From assembly GCA_964465015.1 (NCBI GenBank), contig CAYXHP010000013.1, positions 1 through 64,000 on the forward strand: a stretch of 64,000 bases of DNA. Reading direction: 5' to 3'. This DNA is from Humimonas sp964465015. GTDB lineage: Bacteria; Gemmatimonadota; Gemmatimonadetes; Palauibacterales; Palauibacteraceae. Of the stretch, positions 25,118 to 33,014 are shown piece after piece (positions within the stretch are counted from its first letter, which is position 1; every line of letters begins with the position of its first letter). A program made the translations under genes and the position numbers. The notes beneath the pieces were generated by a model, which saw only the letters and a list, made by a program, of their open reading frames with translations, was not told where the DNA came from and did no database searches.

Positions 25118-27265
25118 GTGGTTGTGAACCGAAGCGATGGCGGGGAGAGCGGAGCGCCGGGCGGGCGCGGGCAGCCGGAGCGAGGCGGCGCCAACCGGCT
25201 CGCGGCAGCGTCGAGCCCTTACCTGCTCCAGCACGCCGAGAATCCCGTTCACTGGCGGGAATGGGGCGAGGACACCCGTCGCGTGGCGGCCGAGCTCGAC
25301 CGGCCGCTGTTTCTCTCGATCGGCTACTCGACCTGTCACTGGTGCCACGTCATGGCCCACGAATCCTTCGAGGACGAGGGAGTCGCCCGACTCCTGAACG
25401 ATCACTTCGTCCCGGTCAAGGTGGACCGTGAGGAGCGGCCGGACGTGGACGACTTCTACATGACCGCCTGCCAAGCCATGACCGGCCAGGGCGGCTGGCC
25501 CCTGACGATCGTGGCCACCCCCTCCGGGGAGCCCTTCTTCGCCGCCACGTACCTGCCACGCGTCGGCCGGGGTGGGAGACCCGGCCTGGTCCAGGTGCTG
25601 GAGCGTCTCGCCGAGGTGTGGAGGTCACGGCGCGAGGAGGTGCGGGAGGGTGCGGCCCGGGCCACCGACGTCCTCCGGCGCGTCTCGGGCGGGGAGCCCG
25701 GCGGGGAGCTGGATCTGGCCGAGCTCGACGCCGGCTACCGCGGCTTCGAAGCTCGGTTCGACGAGAGGTACGGCGGTTTCGGATCCGCGCCCAAGTTCCC
25801 CAGCCCTCACGTCCTGCTCTTCCTCCTCCGCTATGGGCAGCGGACTGGACAGGAGCGAGCCACCGACATGGTGCTCCGCACGCTGGACGCGATGCGAGGC
25901 GGCGGCATCTTCGACCAGGCGGGCTTCGGACTCCACCGTTACTCGACCGATGCCCGCTGGCTCGTGCCGCACTTCGAGAAGATGCTCTACGACCAGGCCC
26001 TGTTCGCGCTGGCCTGTCTGGAGGCGGGCGTCGCTTCGGCGGAGCCCCGTTTCGGACGCGTGGCGGGCGAGGTCCTCACGTACGTGGTGCGCGACCTCCG
26101 GAGCCCGGCCGGCGGCTTCCACTCGGCCGAAGACGCCGACAGCGAGGGAGGGGAGGGCGCGTTCTACACGTGGACCCTGGACCAGGTGGAGGAAGCGCTG
26201 GGCCGGGAGGAGGCCGCGCTGGCGCGTCGCGCGTTCGGTCTCCAGAGGCGCGGCAACTTCGCCGAGGAGGCGGGCGGCGGCTTCACCGGCCGCAACATCC
26301 TGCATGTCGCCGCGACACCGGAGGAGCTGGCCCGCACCTCCGGTTCGACGGAGCCGGAGATCCGCGACCGCCTCGAGCGCATTCGCGGCCGGCTTCTCGA
26401 GGTCCGGTCGGAGAGGTCGCGTCCGTCGCTGGACGACAAGGTCCTGGCCGACTGGAACGGCCTCGCCGTCGCGGCCCTGGCGCGTGCCGGATCGGTCCTG
26501 GAGGACGTGCGCTGGATGCGGGCGGCGCGGGAGGCGGCGGACTTCGTGCTCGACGCGATGCGGGATCCCTCGGGACGGCTCCTGCACCGGTGGCGCCGGG
26601 GCGAGGCCGGCATCGCTGCCACGGCATCCGACTACGCGTACCTGGTGTGGGGGCTCCTGGAGCTCCACGCCGCCACGCTCGAGATCCGCTGGCTGGAGGA
26701 GGCGCTCCGCCTCGACGATGAGATGGTGGAGCGATGCTGGGACGGACAGGAGGGTGGCTACTTCCTGGCCCCGGAGGACGCGCGGGATCTTCCGGTGCGC
26801 CGCAAGGAGGCCTACGACGGCGCGCTTCCCTCGGCCAACGCGGTCGGCGCCTGGAACGCGGCTCGCCTGGCACGCCTGACCGGAGATGCGTCGCGGGAGG
26901 AACGGGCCCGAGCCGTCGAGCGTGCCTTCGGCGCGGGGGCGCGGAAGAGCCCCGGGGCGTACGCGGGTCTCCTGGTGTCCGCCGACTTCCGGCTCGGACC
27001 GGGAGCGGAGGTCGTCGTGGCGGGAGGCCGCGAGGAGCCCTCGACGGTCGCGCTGCTCGCCGAGGCCCGCCGCGGCTACCGGCCCCGGGACGTCGTGCTC
27101 CTCCGGCCGCCGGGCGAGGAGGGGGATGCGGTGGCCCGCCTGGCGCCCTTCACCCGGGAGATGAGGACGGAGGACGGCAGCGCCCGCGCCTACGTCTGCC
27201 GGGACTTCACCTGTCGGGCTCCCGTCGCGGATCCAGCGGAGCTGCGGCGCGCTCTGGAGAGCTGA
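25118..27265 (+). CDS. Thioredoxin-domain (DUF255, YyaL/SSP411-type) protein
   Basis: About 715 residues from GTG 25118 (AGGAGG at 25108-25113); GTG 25124 is equally plausible. N-terminal thioredoxin-like domain with STCHWCHVMAHESF carrying a CxxC pair, PVKVDREERPDV and GGWPLTIVATPSG. It is followed by an alpha/alpha-toroid resembling N-acylglucosamine epimerases and cellulases, with FDQAGFGLHRYSTD and PHFEKMLYDQA. The family is widespread from bacteria to humans (spermatogenesis-associated protein 20) and its biochemical role is still unclear. Transcribed divergently from the metal operon. A final CXXC-like CRDFTC occurs about 20 residues from the end. Confidence 0.93.
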   Translation: MVVNRSDGGESGAPGGRGQPERGGANRLAAASSPYLLQHAENPVHWREWGEDTRRVAAELDRPLFLSIGYSTCHWCHVMAHESFEDEGVARLLNDHFVPVKVDREERPDVDDFYMTACQAMTGQGGWPLTIVATPSGEPFFAATYLPRVGRGGRPGLVQVLERLAEVWRSRREEVREGAARATDVLRRVSGGEPGGELDLAELDAGYRGFEARFDERYGGFGSAPKFPSPHVLLFLLRYGQRTGQERATDMVLRTLDAMRGGGIFDQAGFGLHRYSTDARWLVPHFEKMLYDQALFALACLEAGVASAEPRFGRVAGEVLTYVVRDLRSPAGGFHSAEDADSEGGEGAFYTWTLDQVEEALGREEAALARRAFGLQRRGNFAEEAGGGFTGRNILHVAATPEELARTSGSTEPEIRDRLERIRGRLLEVRSERSRPSLDDKVLADWNGLAVAALARAGSVLEDVRWMRAAREAADFVLDAMRDPSGRLLHRWRRGEAGIAATASDYAYLVWGLLELHAATLEIRWLEEALRLDDEMVERCWDGQEGGYFLAPEDARDLPVRRKEAYDGALPSANAVGAWNAARLARLTGDASREERARAVERAFGAGARKSPGAYAGLLVSADFRLGPGAEVVVAGGREEPSTVALLAEARRGYRPRDVVLLRPPGEEGDAVARLAPFTREMRTEDGSARAYVCRDFTCRAPVADPAELRRALES

Positions 27266-27361
27266 GGCGAAGGGCGTCCGGGCCGTGATCGCCGTTTCGG
27301 ACCGGACGGGCCCTCCGCTCCGCCGGCGCGCGAGCCCGCGAGCTCCGGCCCGCGGCGATCC

Positions 27362-28978
27362 TCATCCGACGGTCCCCTCCTCGAGCTGGATCCCGTTGCG
27401 CTCGAGGAGCGTGAGGAACTCGCCCTTGGCGACCGCCTTCCGATAGGCCTCTTCCGCCGCCACCGTCCCCTCCTTCACCAGGGTCAGGAGGGCGTCGTTG
27501 AGGGTCGTCATTCCGGCGCCCTTGCTCGTCTGCATGATGGAAGGGATCTGGAAGGTCTTCCCCTCCCGAACGAGGTTGGAGACCGCGCTGCTCACCAGGA
27601 GGATCTCCAGCGCGGCCACGCGTCCTCCCTCCTTGCGACGACACAGCGTCTGGGCGATCACGCCCTTCAGGCTCTCGGCGAGCATGGTCCGGATCTGGTT
27701 CTGCTGGTCGGCCGGGAACTGGTCTATGATCCGGTCCACGGTCGAAGAGGCCGTGTTGGTGTGGAGCGTGCCGAATACCAGGTGGCCGGTCTCCGCCGTC
27801 TCCAGCGCGATTTCGACCGTCTCCAGGTCCCGCATCTCGCCGACGAGTACGATGTCCGGGTCCTCGCGGAGGGCCGCCCGCAACGCCGCCTTGAACCCCT
27901 CCGTGTGCGTCCCGATCTCGCGCTGGTTGATCAGGCAGCGCTTGTTCTCGTGCACGAACTCGATCGGGTTCTCGATCGTGATCACGTGCTCCCGGCGCCG
28001 GCCGTTGATGTAGTCGATCATGGCCGCCAGGGTCGTGGACTTCCCGGATCCGGTCGGGCCGGTCACGACCACGAGTCCCTTGCCGAGCTCGCACAGCCCG
28101 AGGACCGAGGCGGGCAGGCCCAGCTGCTCCGCCGTGAGGATCTCCGAAGGGATCTGGCGAAAGACGCCGCCCACGCCGTGCCGGTCCAGAAAAAGGTTGC
28201 AGCGGAAGCGCGCAAGGCCCGGGATCTCGTAGGCGAAGTCGGTGTCGTGGCGCGCCTCGAACTCCGCCCGATTTCGTTCCGGCGCGATCTCCAGGAGGAG
28301 CTCCTCCGTGCGCGCGGGAGGCAGCGTGCCCTCGCCGCCCAGGTCGACCATCTCGCCGTCTTTGCGGAACAGGGGCGGCTGTCCCGCAGACACGTGCAGG
28401 TCCGAGCAGCCCTCGTCCACCATTCGGTGGAAGAATCGCTCCATGGCCGGTGCGCCCGGACGGAGCGAGGGCTCGGCCGACGCGCCCCCCGTGTCCTCAG
28501 CATCCCTCGACCGTGCGGGCGCGTCGTCGGTCGGGGCGAGACCGTCATCGTCGGGGGCCGCGCCCACCTGTCCGGCATCGGGGGCCGCGGCCGCCTCTCG
28601 GCCATCGAGGGCCGCGACCGCCTCTCCGCCATCGAGGGCCGCGCCCACCTCTCCGCCGTCGGGCGCCGTGCCCGCCTCTTCGCCGCCCGGCACCACCAGC
28701 ATCCGGATCCCGGAGTCGGTGCGATAGGCACGGACCTCCACCGGCCCCGCCGCCGAGCGATACAGGAACTCGTAGCGACCCGGCTCCCCGGCTTCCCCCA
28801 CATCCTCGGGCAGGATCTCCCGGAGCATGGCCTCCAGCTGATCGGTCGTGGGGGCCGTCTGGGTGATGGCCGATTCCTCGCCGCCCGACAGTAGGGTCAC
28901 GGCGCGGCCGGAGGTCAGGGTGAGGCGCTCGGCTCCCGCCTGGAACAGGGCCTCTACGAAGCGGTCCATTCGTGGCAT
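27362..28978 (-). CDS. pilT: Type IV pilus retraction ATPase PilT with an extra N-terminal domain
   Basis: 538 residues from ATG 28978 (GGAG upstream). Residues about 180-538 are a normal PilT: SDLHVSAGQPPLFR, Walker A GPTGSGKST (307-315), Asp box LREDPD (370-375), Walker B VLVGEMRD (377-384), His box GHLVFGTLHTN (398-408) and SAVSNLVREGK (463-473), which corresponds to the PilT AIRNLIRE motif. Unusual: residues 4-86 align without large gaps to 179-263, the PilT N-terminal PAS-like domain, but have lost the SDLH-type sequence. The two copies are joined by five 9-residue repeats (99-143) and a disordered linker. It retracts pili by driving pilin disassembly; no other pil genes are in this window. 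Confidence 0.93.
   Translation of the reverse strand: MPRMDRFVEALFQAGAERLTLTSGRAVTLLSGGEESAITQTAPTTDQLEAMLREILPEDVGEAGEPGRYEFLYRSAAGPVEVRAYRTDSGIRMLVVPGGEEAGTAPDGGEVGAALDGGEAVAALDGREAAAAPDAGQVGAAPDDDGLAPTDDAPARSRDAEDTGGASAEPSLRPGAPAMERFFHRMVDEGCSDLHVSAGQPPLFRKDGEMVDLGGEGTLPPARTEELLLEIAPERNRAEFEARHDTDFAYEIPGLARFRCNLFLDRHGVGGVFRQIPSEILTAEQLGLPASVLGLCELGKGLVVVTGPTGSGKSTTLAAMIDYINGRRREHVITIENPIEFVHENKRCLINQREIGTHTEGFKAALRAALREDPDIVLVGEMRDLETVEIALETAETGHLVFGTLHTNTASSTVDRIIDQFPADQQNQIRTMLAESLKGVIAQTLCRRKEGGRVAALEILLVSSAVSNLVREGKTFQIPSIMQTSKGAGMTTLNDALLTLVKEGTVAAEEAYRKAVAKGEFLTLLERNGIQLEEGTVG
28550..28684. repeat. Five tandem 27-bp units inside pilT
   Basis: Residues 99-143 of PilT read as five 9-residue units of the form G-x-E-x-x-A-A-x-D (GEEAGTAPD, GEVGAALDG-type variants). 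The DNA unit is 27 bp, with GGCCGCG and CTCTCCGCCATCGAG segments recurring. It encodes the linker between the two N-terminal-like domains. Copy number could vary between strains because the units are near-identical. Confidence 0.75.
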
Positions 28979-29019
28979 GGTCGGAAGTCTCCGGAGGAGG
29001 TCGGGCCGGTCGGCGAGGC

Positions 29020-29508
29020 TCAGCCGAGCTCGATGACGGAAACGCACTCCCGGTTCACCAGGCGAATGCGGCTTCCGGTGCCGAGGGGGAAGAACCGGTC
29101 GGCGGCGTCGAGGAAGTCGCGGAGGCGCCGCCGCCCCTCGGGCAGCGTCCAGCGGATCTTCCCGGCGGCGCGGCTCCCGTCCTCGAACAGGACGAGGACG
29201 CTCGCTTCGGCCGCATCCGGATCGGCGGGCCCGACCAGGGGCCCACCCCCCTCCGCGCCCTCCTCGTCGGCGGCCTCCACCTCGGCCCACACCACCGAGC
29301 CCCGATGAACGAAGCGCACCTCCCCGCCCCCGGGAAGCGTGACCGGAAAGAACGTCCCGTCCGCGTTCAGGAGGTCGCTGGGAAGCTCCGGGCCCGAGTG
29401 CCGGGCCGCCCGGTCGGCCAGGTGGAGGAGGACCGCCTGCGGCTCCTGGTGTACGAGCTTGAGATCCGCCTCCACCGAGCGCTTGGGGACGGCGTACGCT
29501 TCGCTCAC
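29020..29508 (-). CDS. Small acidic protein with two similar halves, upstream of pilT
   Basis: 162 residues, GTG start overlapping the preceding stop (GTGA); 41 bases before pilT. I do not recognise a named family with certainty. Two halves look duplicated: residues about 44-76 (LLNADGTFFPVTLPGG, then VRFVHRGSVVWAEVE) and about 132-161 (FLDAADRFFPLGTGSR, then IRLVNRECVSVIEL). Both have a short helix, an aromatic FFP turn and a beta-hairpin ending in a hydrophobic strand. An acidic Gly/Pro stretch lies between. No signal peptide. The position suggests a partner or regulator of PilT, or a small binding module (inference). Confidence 0.72.
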   Translation of the reverse strand: MSEAYAVPKRSVEADLKLVHQEPQAVLLHLADRAARHSGPELPSDLLNADGTFFPVTLPGGGEVRFVHRGSVVWAEVEAADEEGAEGGGPLVGPADPDAAEASVLVLFEDGSRAAGKIRWTLPEGRRRLRDFLDAADRFFPLGTGSRIRLVNRECVSVIELG

Positions 29509-30887
29509 GGGCTGGACCCGGGTCCGGACCCGTGGTACAGGATCCTCCAGATCGTGCCCGCCTTGTCGTCGGTCACGTACAGCGAACCGTCCGGACCCTG
29601 GGCCAGCCCCACCGGGCGGTGGGCCGCCGTTCCCGGTCCCACCTGGCTCCCGGCGAAGCCGTTGGCGAAGGTCGATGTATCGGACGCCACCGGGGAGCCG
29701 TCCCGGAAGGGCACGAACATCACGCGGTAACCGGCCTGGGGCTCGGGAGCCCGGTTCCAGGAGCCGTGGAAGGCGATGAAGGCCCCGCCGTGATAGCGCG
29801 CGGGAAACTGGGAGCCCGTGTAGAACAGGAGACCATCCGGCGCCAGGTGGCCCGGGAATCCCAGGAGGGGCTCCTTCTTCAGGTTCGCGCACCGGCCCTG
29901 CTTCTTCGCGTTCCCGCCGTACTCCGGGTTCAGGACCCAGCGGCCCTCCAGCTCGTTCCAGAAGCAGTACGGCCAGCCGTAGTCGTCGCCGCGCTCCAGC
30001 CGCACGAACTTCTCGGCCGGAAGCACGGCGCTCTGCTCGGCCGTGTAGTACTGCCCCCAGTTCTGGTAGAGCTGGTCGCGGCCGTGGACGACGCCGTACA
30101 GGTGCCCATCCGAGGCGTTCATGGCCAGAGCGACGGTGTTCCGGAGGCCGGTGGCGAAGTGGAGTCCGTCCGACTCGGTCTGGCCCGGCCGGTTCGCGTC
30201 GAAGCGCCAGATCCCCGCGCGGGTCTGGAGCGCGGGGCACGGGTCGATACCGGGGGAGCCCTTCACCCGGTCCTGCTTCTGGCAGCTGTTCGAGGGCGAG
30301 CCGATGTTCACGAACATGTGACCGGAGTCGTCGAAGGCCAGTGACTTGGCCGCGTGGTAGTGGGCCGGAAGACCGGTGACCAGCTTCTGAGCCTGGCCCG
30401 AGGGCGTGAGGCTGCCCTCGTTCATCGGCCAGCGGAGGACCTCTCCGTCCGCTCCGAAGTAGAGCCAGCCGTCGCGGAGCGCGATCCCGGTGCCGCCCTC
30501 GTCGCCGAAGCGCTCGCGCACGTCGGCACGCCCATCACCCGTCGTGTCCCGGAGCGCCATCACGCCCCCGCTGTCCCCGTTCAGGGCGACGAACAGGTCA
30601 CCGTTCGCCGCCACGGCGAGGTGACGTGCCTTGCCCACGTCGTCGGCCACGACCAGGGCGCAGAACCCGTCCGGTAGGGTGAGGCCGCCGTTGTCCGCGT
30701 CGCACGTCGGGACCCCGGCGCTCGTGCCTCCGGACATGCCCTCGGAGCCGTTCGTGTCGGCGGCATCCCGCGCGGACGCGGTTCTGCCCCCGCAGCCCGC
30801 CAACACGAGGGCGGCGAGGAGCGAGGCGAGGACGAGGTGAGGCAGGTGGGGTCGTGAACGGCTGGGCGGCTCGGCGGGTGCGCGCAT
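29505..30887 (-). CDS. PQQ-dependent sugar (sorbosone) dehydrogenase-like lipoprotein
   Basis: 460 residues, ATG 30887 with AGGAG 8 bases upstream. Lipobox LAGC at about 28-31. The mature protein is a six-bladed propeller of the glucose/sorbosone dehydrogenase family: KARHLAVAANGDLFVAL, YHAAKSLAFDDSGHMFVNIGS, RNTVALAMN, GDDYGWPYCFW, FIAFHGSWNR and RPVGLAQGPDGSLYVTD. These proteins oxidise sugars in the periplasm and pass electrons to quinone or cytochrome. No PQQ biosynthesis genes and no fused cytochrome domain are seen here. Stop overlaps the next start, tying it to the small protein and pilT. Confidence 0.9.
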   Translation of the reverse strand: MRAPAEPPSRSRPHLPHLVLASLLAALVLAGCGGRTASARDAADTNGSEGMSGGTSAGVPTCDADNGGLTLPDGFCALVVADDVGKARHLAVAANGDLFVALNGDSGGVMALRDTTGDGRADVRERFGDEGGTGIALRDGWLYFGADGEVLRWPMNEGSLTPSGQAQKLVTGLPAHYHAAKSLAFDDSGHMFVNIGSPSNSCQKQDRVKGSPGIDPCPALQTRAGIWRFDANRPGQTESDGLHFATGLRNTVALAMNASDGHLYGVVHGRDQLYQNWGQYYTAEQSAVLPAEKFVRLERGDDYGWPYCFWNELEGRWVLNPEYGGNAKKQGRCANLKKEPLLGFPGHLAPDGLLFYTGSQFPARYHGGAFIAFHGSWNRAPEPQAGYRVMFVPFRDGSPVASDTSTFANGFAGSQVGPGTAAHRPVGLAQGPDGSLYVTDDKAGTIWRILYHGSGPGSSP

Positions 30888-31094
30888 GTCGAGGCTCCTT
30901 CCCGTGTCTCCGGTCGCGTGGATCGGCCCGGACCCACCCGGACCGCCGGAACCCCCTAATGTACCGGCCCGCCCGGCGGCTCGCAGCCGATCGCGGGCGA
31001 GGGGGACTCGATCTCCCGGATGCCGGCTCCTCCAGCAGCCCCCCGGAGTCGGCCATCGTGTGGCTGAAGACCGCTCCGTTCCTGATGTCGACGC

Positions 31095-31110
31095 TGGCAC
31101 GGTTTCGGCA
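31095..31110 (+). promoter_or_regulatory. Candidate sigma-54 promoter for the SodC-like lipoprotein
   Basis: TGGCAC at 31095-31100 followed by a G, a four-base gap and GGCA ending at 31110 matches the -24 element fully and the GC of the -12 element, at the right distance (consensus TGGCACG-N4-TTGCA, two mismatches). Predicted transcription start about 31122, 24 bases before the GAGAGGAGG ribosome-binding site. No rpoN or enhancer-binding protein gene is in the window. Confidence 0.4.
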
Positions 31111-31159
31111 GCAGGCTTACGTTGAACAATTCGCGTTCCTTTCGGAGAGGAGGCTACGC

Positions 31160-31729
31160 ATGAAGAGCACGCGCATTCTCGCCTGCTGCGTCGCCGGGCT
31201 CCTGGCGGTCGCATGCCAGGGCCAGACGAAGCAGCAGGAGGCGCAGGGCGCCATGTCGGAGCAGGGTTCCGCCGCCGGCGGCATGAGCGGCCAGCAGGGC
31301 GGGATGCAGTCCGTGTCGATGTCGCCCAAGAACGACAGTGGCATCACGGGGATGGCCGAGTTCTCCCCGGCCGGGAGCGATTCGGTCACGATCACGGTGA
31401 CGCTCCACGGCGTGGAGCAGGGCAAGACCTATCCCACGCACGTTCATCACGGCAGCTGCGACAGTCCCGGTGCCGTGGCGCAGCCGCTGAACAGCGTGAC
31501 CGTGGAGTCCGACTCGACCGGCTCGAGCGCCACGACGGTGGCTCATTCCATCTTCATGGCCGACTCCTCCTACTTCGTGCAGTCGCACCTGCCCGACGGG
31601 ACCCCCGCCGCGTGCGGCGACCTCCCGTCGATGCCCCACGGCGGGGCCATGGGCGGCGGCATGTCGGACTCGTCCTCGATGGGCGGCTCGTCCGACACGT
31701 CCTCCATGGGCGGTGGCGGCTCCGTCTGA
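31160..31729 (+). CDS. Cu/Zn-superoxide-dismutase-like lipoprotein lacking most metal ligands
   Basis: 189 residues; ATG 31160 follows GAGAGGAGG by 6 bases. MKSTR, hydrophobic stretch, lipobox AVAC at residues 16-19. The mature domain has SITGMAEF-type strands, THVHHGSC and, later, PAACGDLP: the same layout as the HxH...C and ACG segments of SodC, including the two Cys that form its disulfide. The downstream His cluster and Asp that complete the Cu and Zn sites are not seen, so dismutase activity is doubtful. It may be a CHRD-like or metal-carrier relative. The C-terminus (about 160-189) is a Met/Ser/Gly repeat (GGGMSDSSSMGG), possibly metal binding. Confidence 0.72.
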   Translation: MKSTRILACCVAGLLAVACQGQTKQQEAQGAMSEQGSAAGGMSGQQGGMQSVSMSPKNDSGITGMAEFSPAGSDSVTITVTLHGVEQGKTYPTHVHHGSCDSPGAVAQPLNSVTVESDSTGSSATTVAHSIFMADSSYFVQSHLPDGTPAACGDLPSMPHGGAMGGGMSDSSSMGGSSDTSSMGGGGSV

Positions 31730-31927
31730 GTCACGCGGTTCGGTCGTCCGGACGGAGACCGCTCCGCCGGGCGGCATCGTAGAACCCTCGGGGCCCGGGA
31801 CCGCGACGAGCGGCTCCGGGCCTTCGTGCGTCTCGGACCTTCGGGAGGGAGGATCGGTGTCGTGCTCGGACGGAAGTCGACCGCCGAGGTCTGGACTACG
31901 GCGAAATCGCCGGAGAGGTAGGGTTCC

Positions 31928-33010
31928 TTGATCCACGGCGTGGACCTCACCCGCTGGATTCTCCCGGCAGCATTCGTGGCCGCCGGCCTCGCCCTCGGGA
32001 TCCTGTGGGAGGCCCTGTTCCTGCGCGGCCTCCGGAAGCGCGCCCGCCAGTCACGGTGGCGGTGGGACGACGTCGTCCTCGACTCCGTCGGGGGCGTAGG
32101 GCTGGTGTGGCTGACCGTGGCGGGCCTCTACGCCGCCCTCGCGGTCGTCCCGCTCTCTCCCGAGGTCAAGACGGTCGTCCGCAAGATCCTCATGGCCGCC
32201 GTCCTCCTGTCGTTCACGCTGGTGGCGGCGCGCGCCGCCAGCCGCGGGGTCGAGGTGTGGGCCCGGCACGCCCGTGGGGGCATGCCCTCCACCAGCCTCC
32301 TGCAGAACCTGGCCCGAATCCTGGTCCTGGCGTTCGGCCTCTTCCTGATCCTCCAGAACCTGGGCGTTCAGGTCACGGCCATCGTGACCGGCCTCGGCAT
32401 CGGCGGCCTGGCCGTGGCCCTGGCGCTCCAGGACACCCTCTCCAACCTGTTCTCCGGCTTCCAGATCCTCCTGGCCGGCCAGGTGCAGAGCGGGGACTTC
32501 GTGCAGCTCGATTCGGGCGAGGAGGGCTACATCTCCGACATTCAGTGGCGCAACACCACCATGCGCTCGCGGATCGACGATCACATCATCATCGTGCCCA
32601 ACTCGAAGCTGGCCAATACGATCGTCACCAACTACGCGCGGCCGGTGCACGACTTCTGGGTCAAGGTGGACGTGGGGGTGGCCTACGACAGCGACCTGGA
32701 GGAGGTCGAGGAGGTGACGCTCGGCGTGGCGCGCGAGGTGCTGGACGAGGCGGGCGTGGCGGCCGGCACCGACCCCGTCCTTCGCTACAACGCCTTCGGG
32801 GACTCCAGCATCGATTTCACGGTCCGCATGCGGATCGAGGACTGGGGCCGGCAGTTCGAGATCCGCCACGCGTTCATCAAGCGCCTCCACGCCCGCTACG
32901 GCGAGGTGGGCATCCAGATCCCGTTCCCGATTCGGACGGTCTACGCGCCGGACGGGGTGAGCATTCGCCGCGGCGATCGAGCCGAGGAGGAGGGGCCCGC
33001 GGGTCGTTGA
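31928..33010 (+). CDS. MscS-family small-conductance mechanosensitive channel (1)
   Basis: 360 residues; TTG start at 31928 after GGAGAGG; a GTG four codons in is an alternative. About four to five membrane helices, then the pore-lining helix GLGIGGLAVALALQDTLSNLFSG (about 156-178, Gly/Ala packed) and the beta domain with GDFVQLDSGEEGYI, NSKLANT and the alpha/beta vestibule. Such channels release solutes on hypo-osmotic shock. It ends only 4 bases from the convergent ftsH stop. A small CGGCG-AAAT-CGCCG hairpin at 31899-31912 lies just before its ribosome-binding site. Confidence 0.93.
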   Translation: MIHGVDLTRWILPAAFVAAGLALGILWEALFLRGLRKRARQSRWRWDDVVLDSVGGVGLVWLTVAGLYAALAVVPLSPEVKTVVRKILMAAVLLSFTLVAARAASRGVEVWARHARGGMPSTSLLQNLARILVLAFGLFLILQNLGVQVTAIVTGLGIGGLAVALALQDTLSNLFSGFQILLAGQVQSGDFVQLDSGEEGYISDIQWRNTTMRSRIDDHIIIVPNSKLANTIVTNYARPVHDFWVKVDVGVAYDSDLEEVEEVTLGVAREVLDEAGVAAGTDPVLRYNAFGDSSIDFTVRMRIEDWGRQFEIRHAFIKRLHARYGEVGIQIPFPIRTVYAPDGVSIRRGDRAEEEGPAGR

Positions 33011-33014
33011 GTCG

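Noticed and set aside
27266..27361. Terminator between the convergent thioredoxin-domain gene and pilT
   Set aside because: GTCCGG/CCGGAC can pair but only over six bases with a long loop; too weak to list as a feature.
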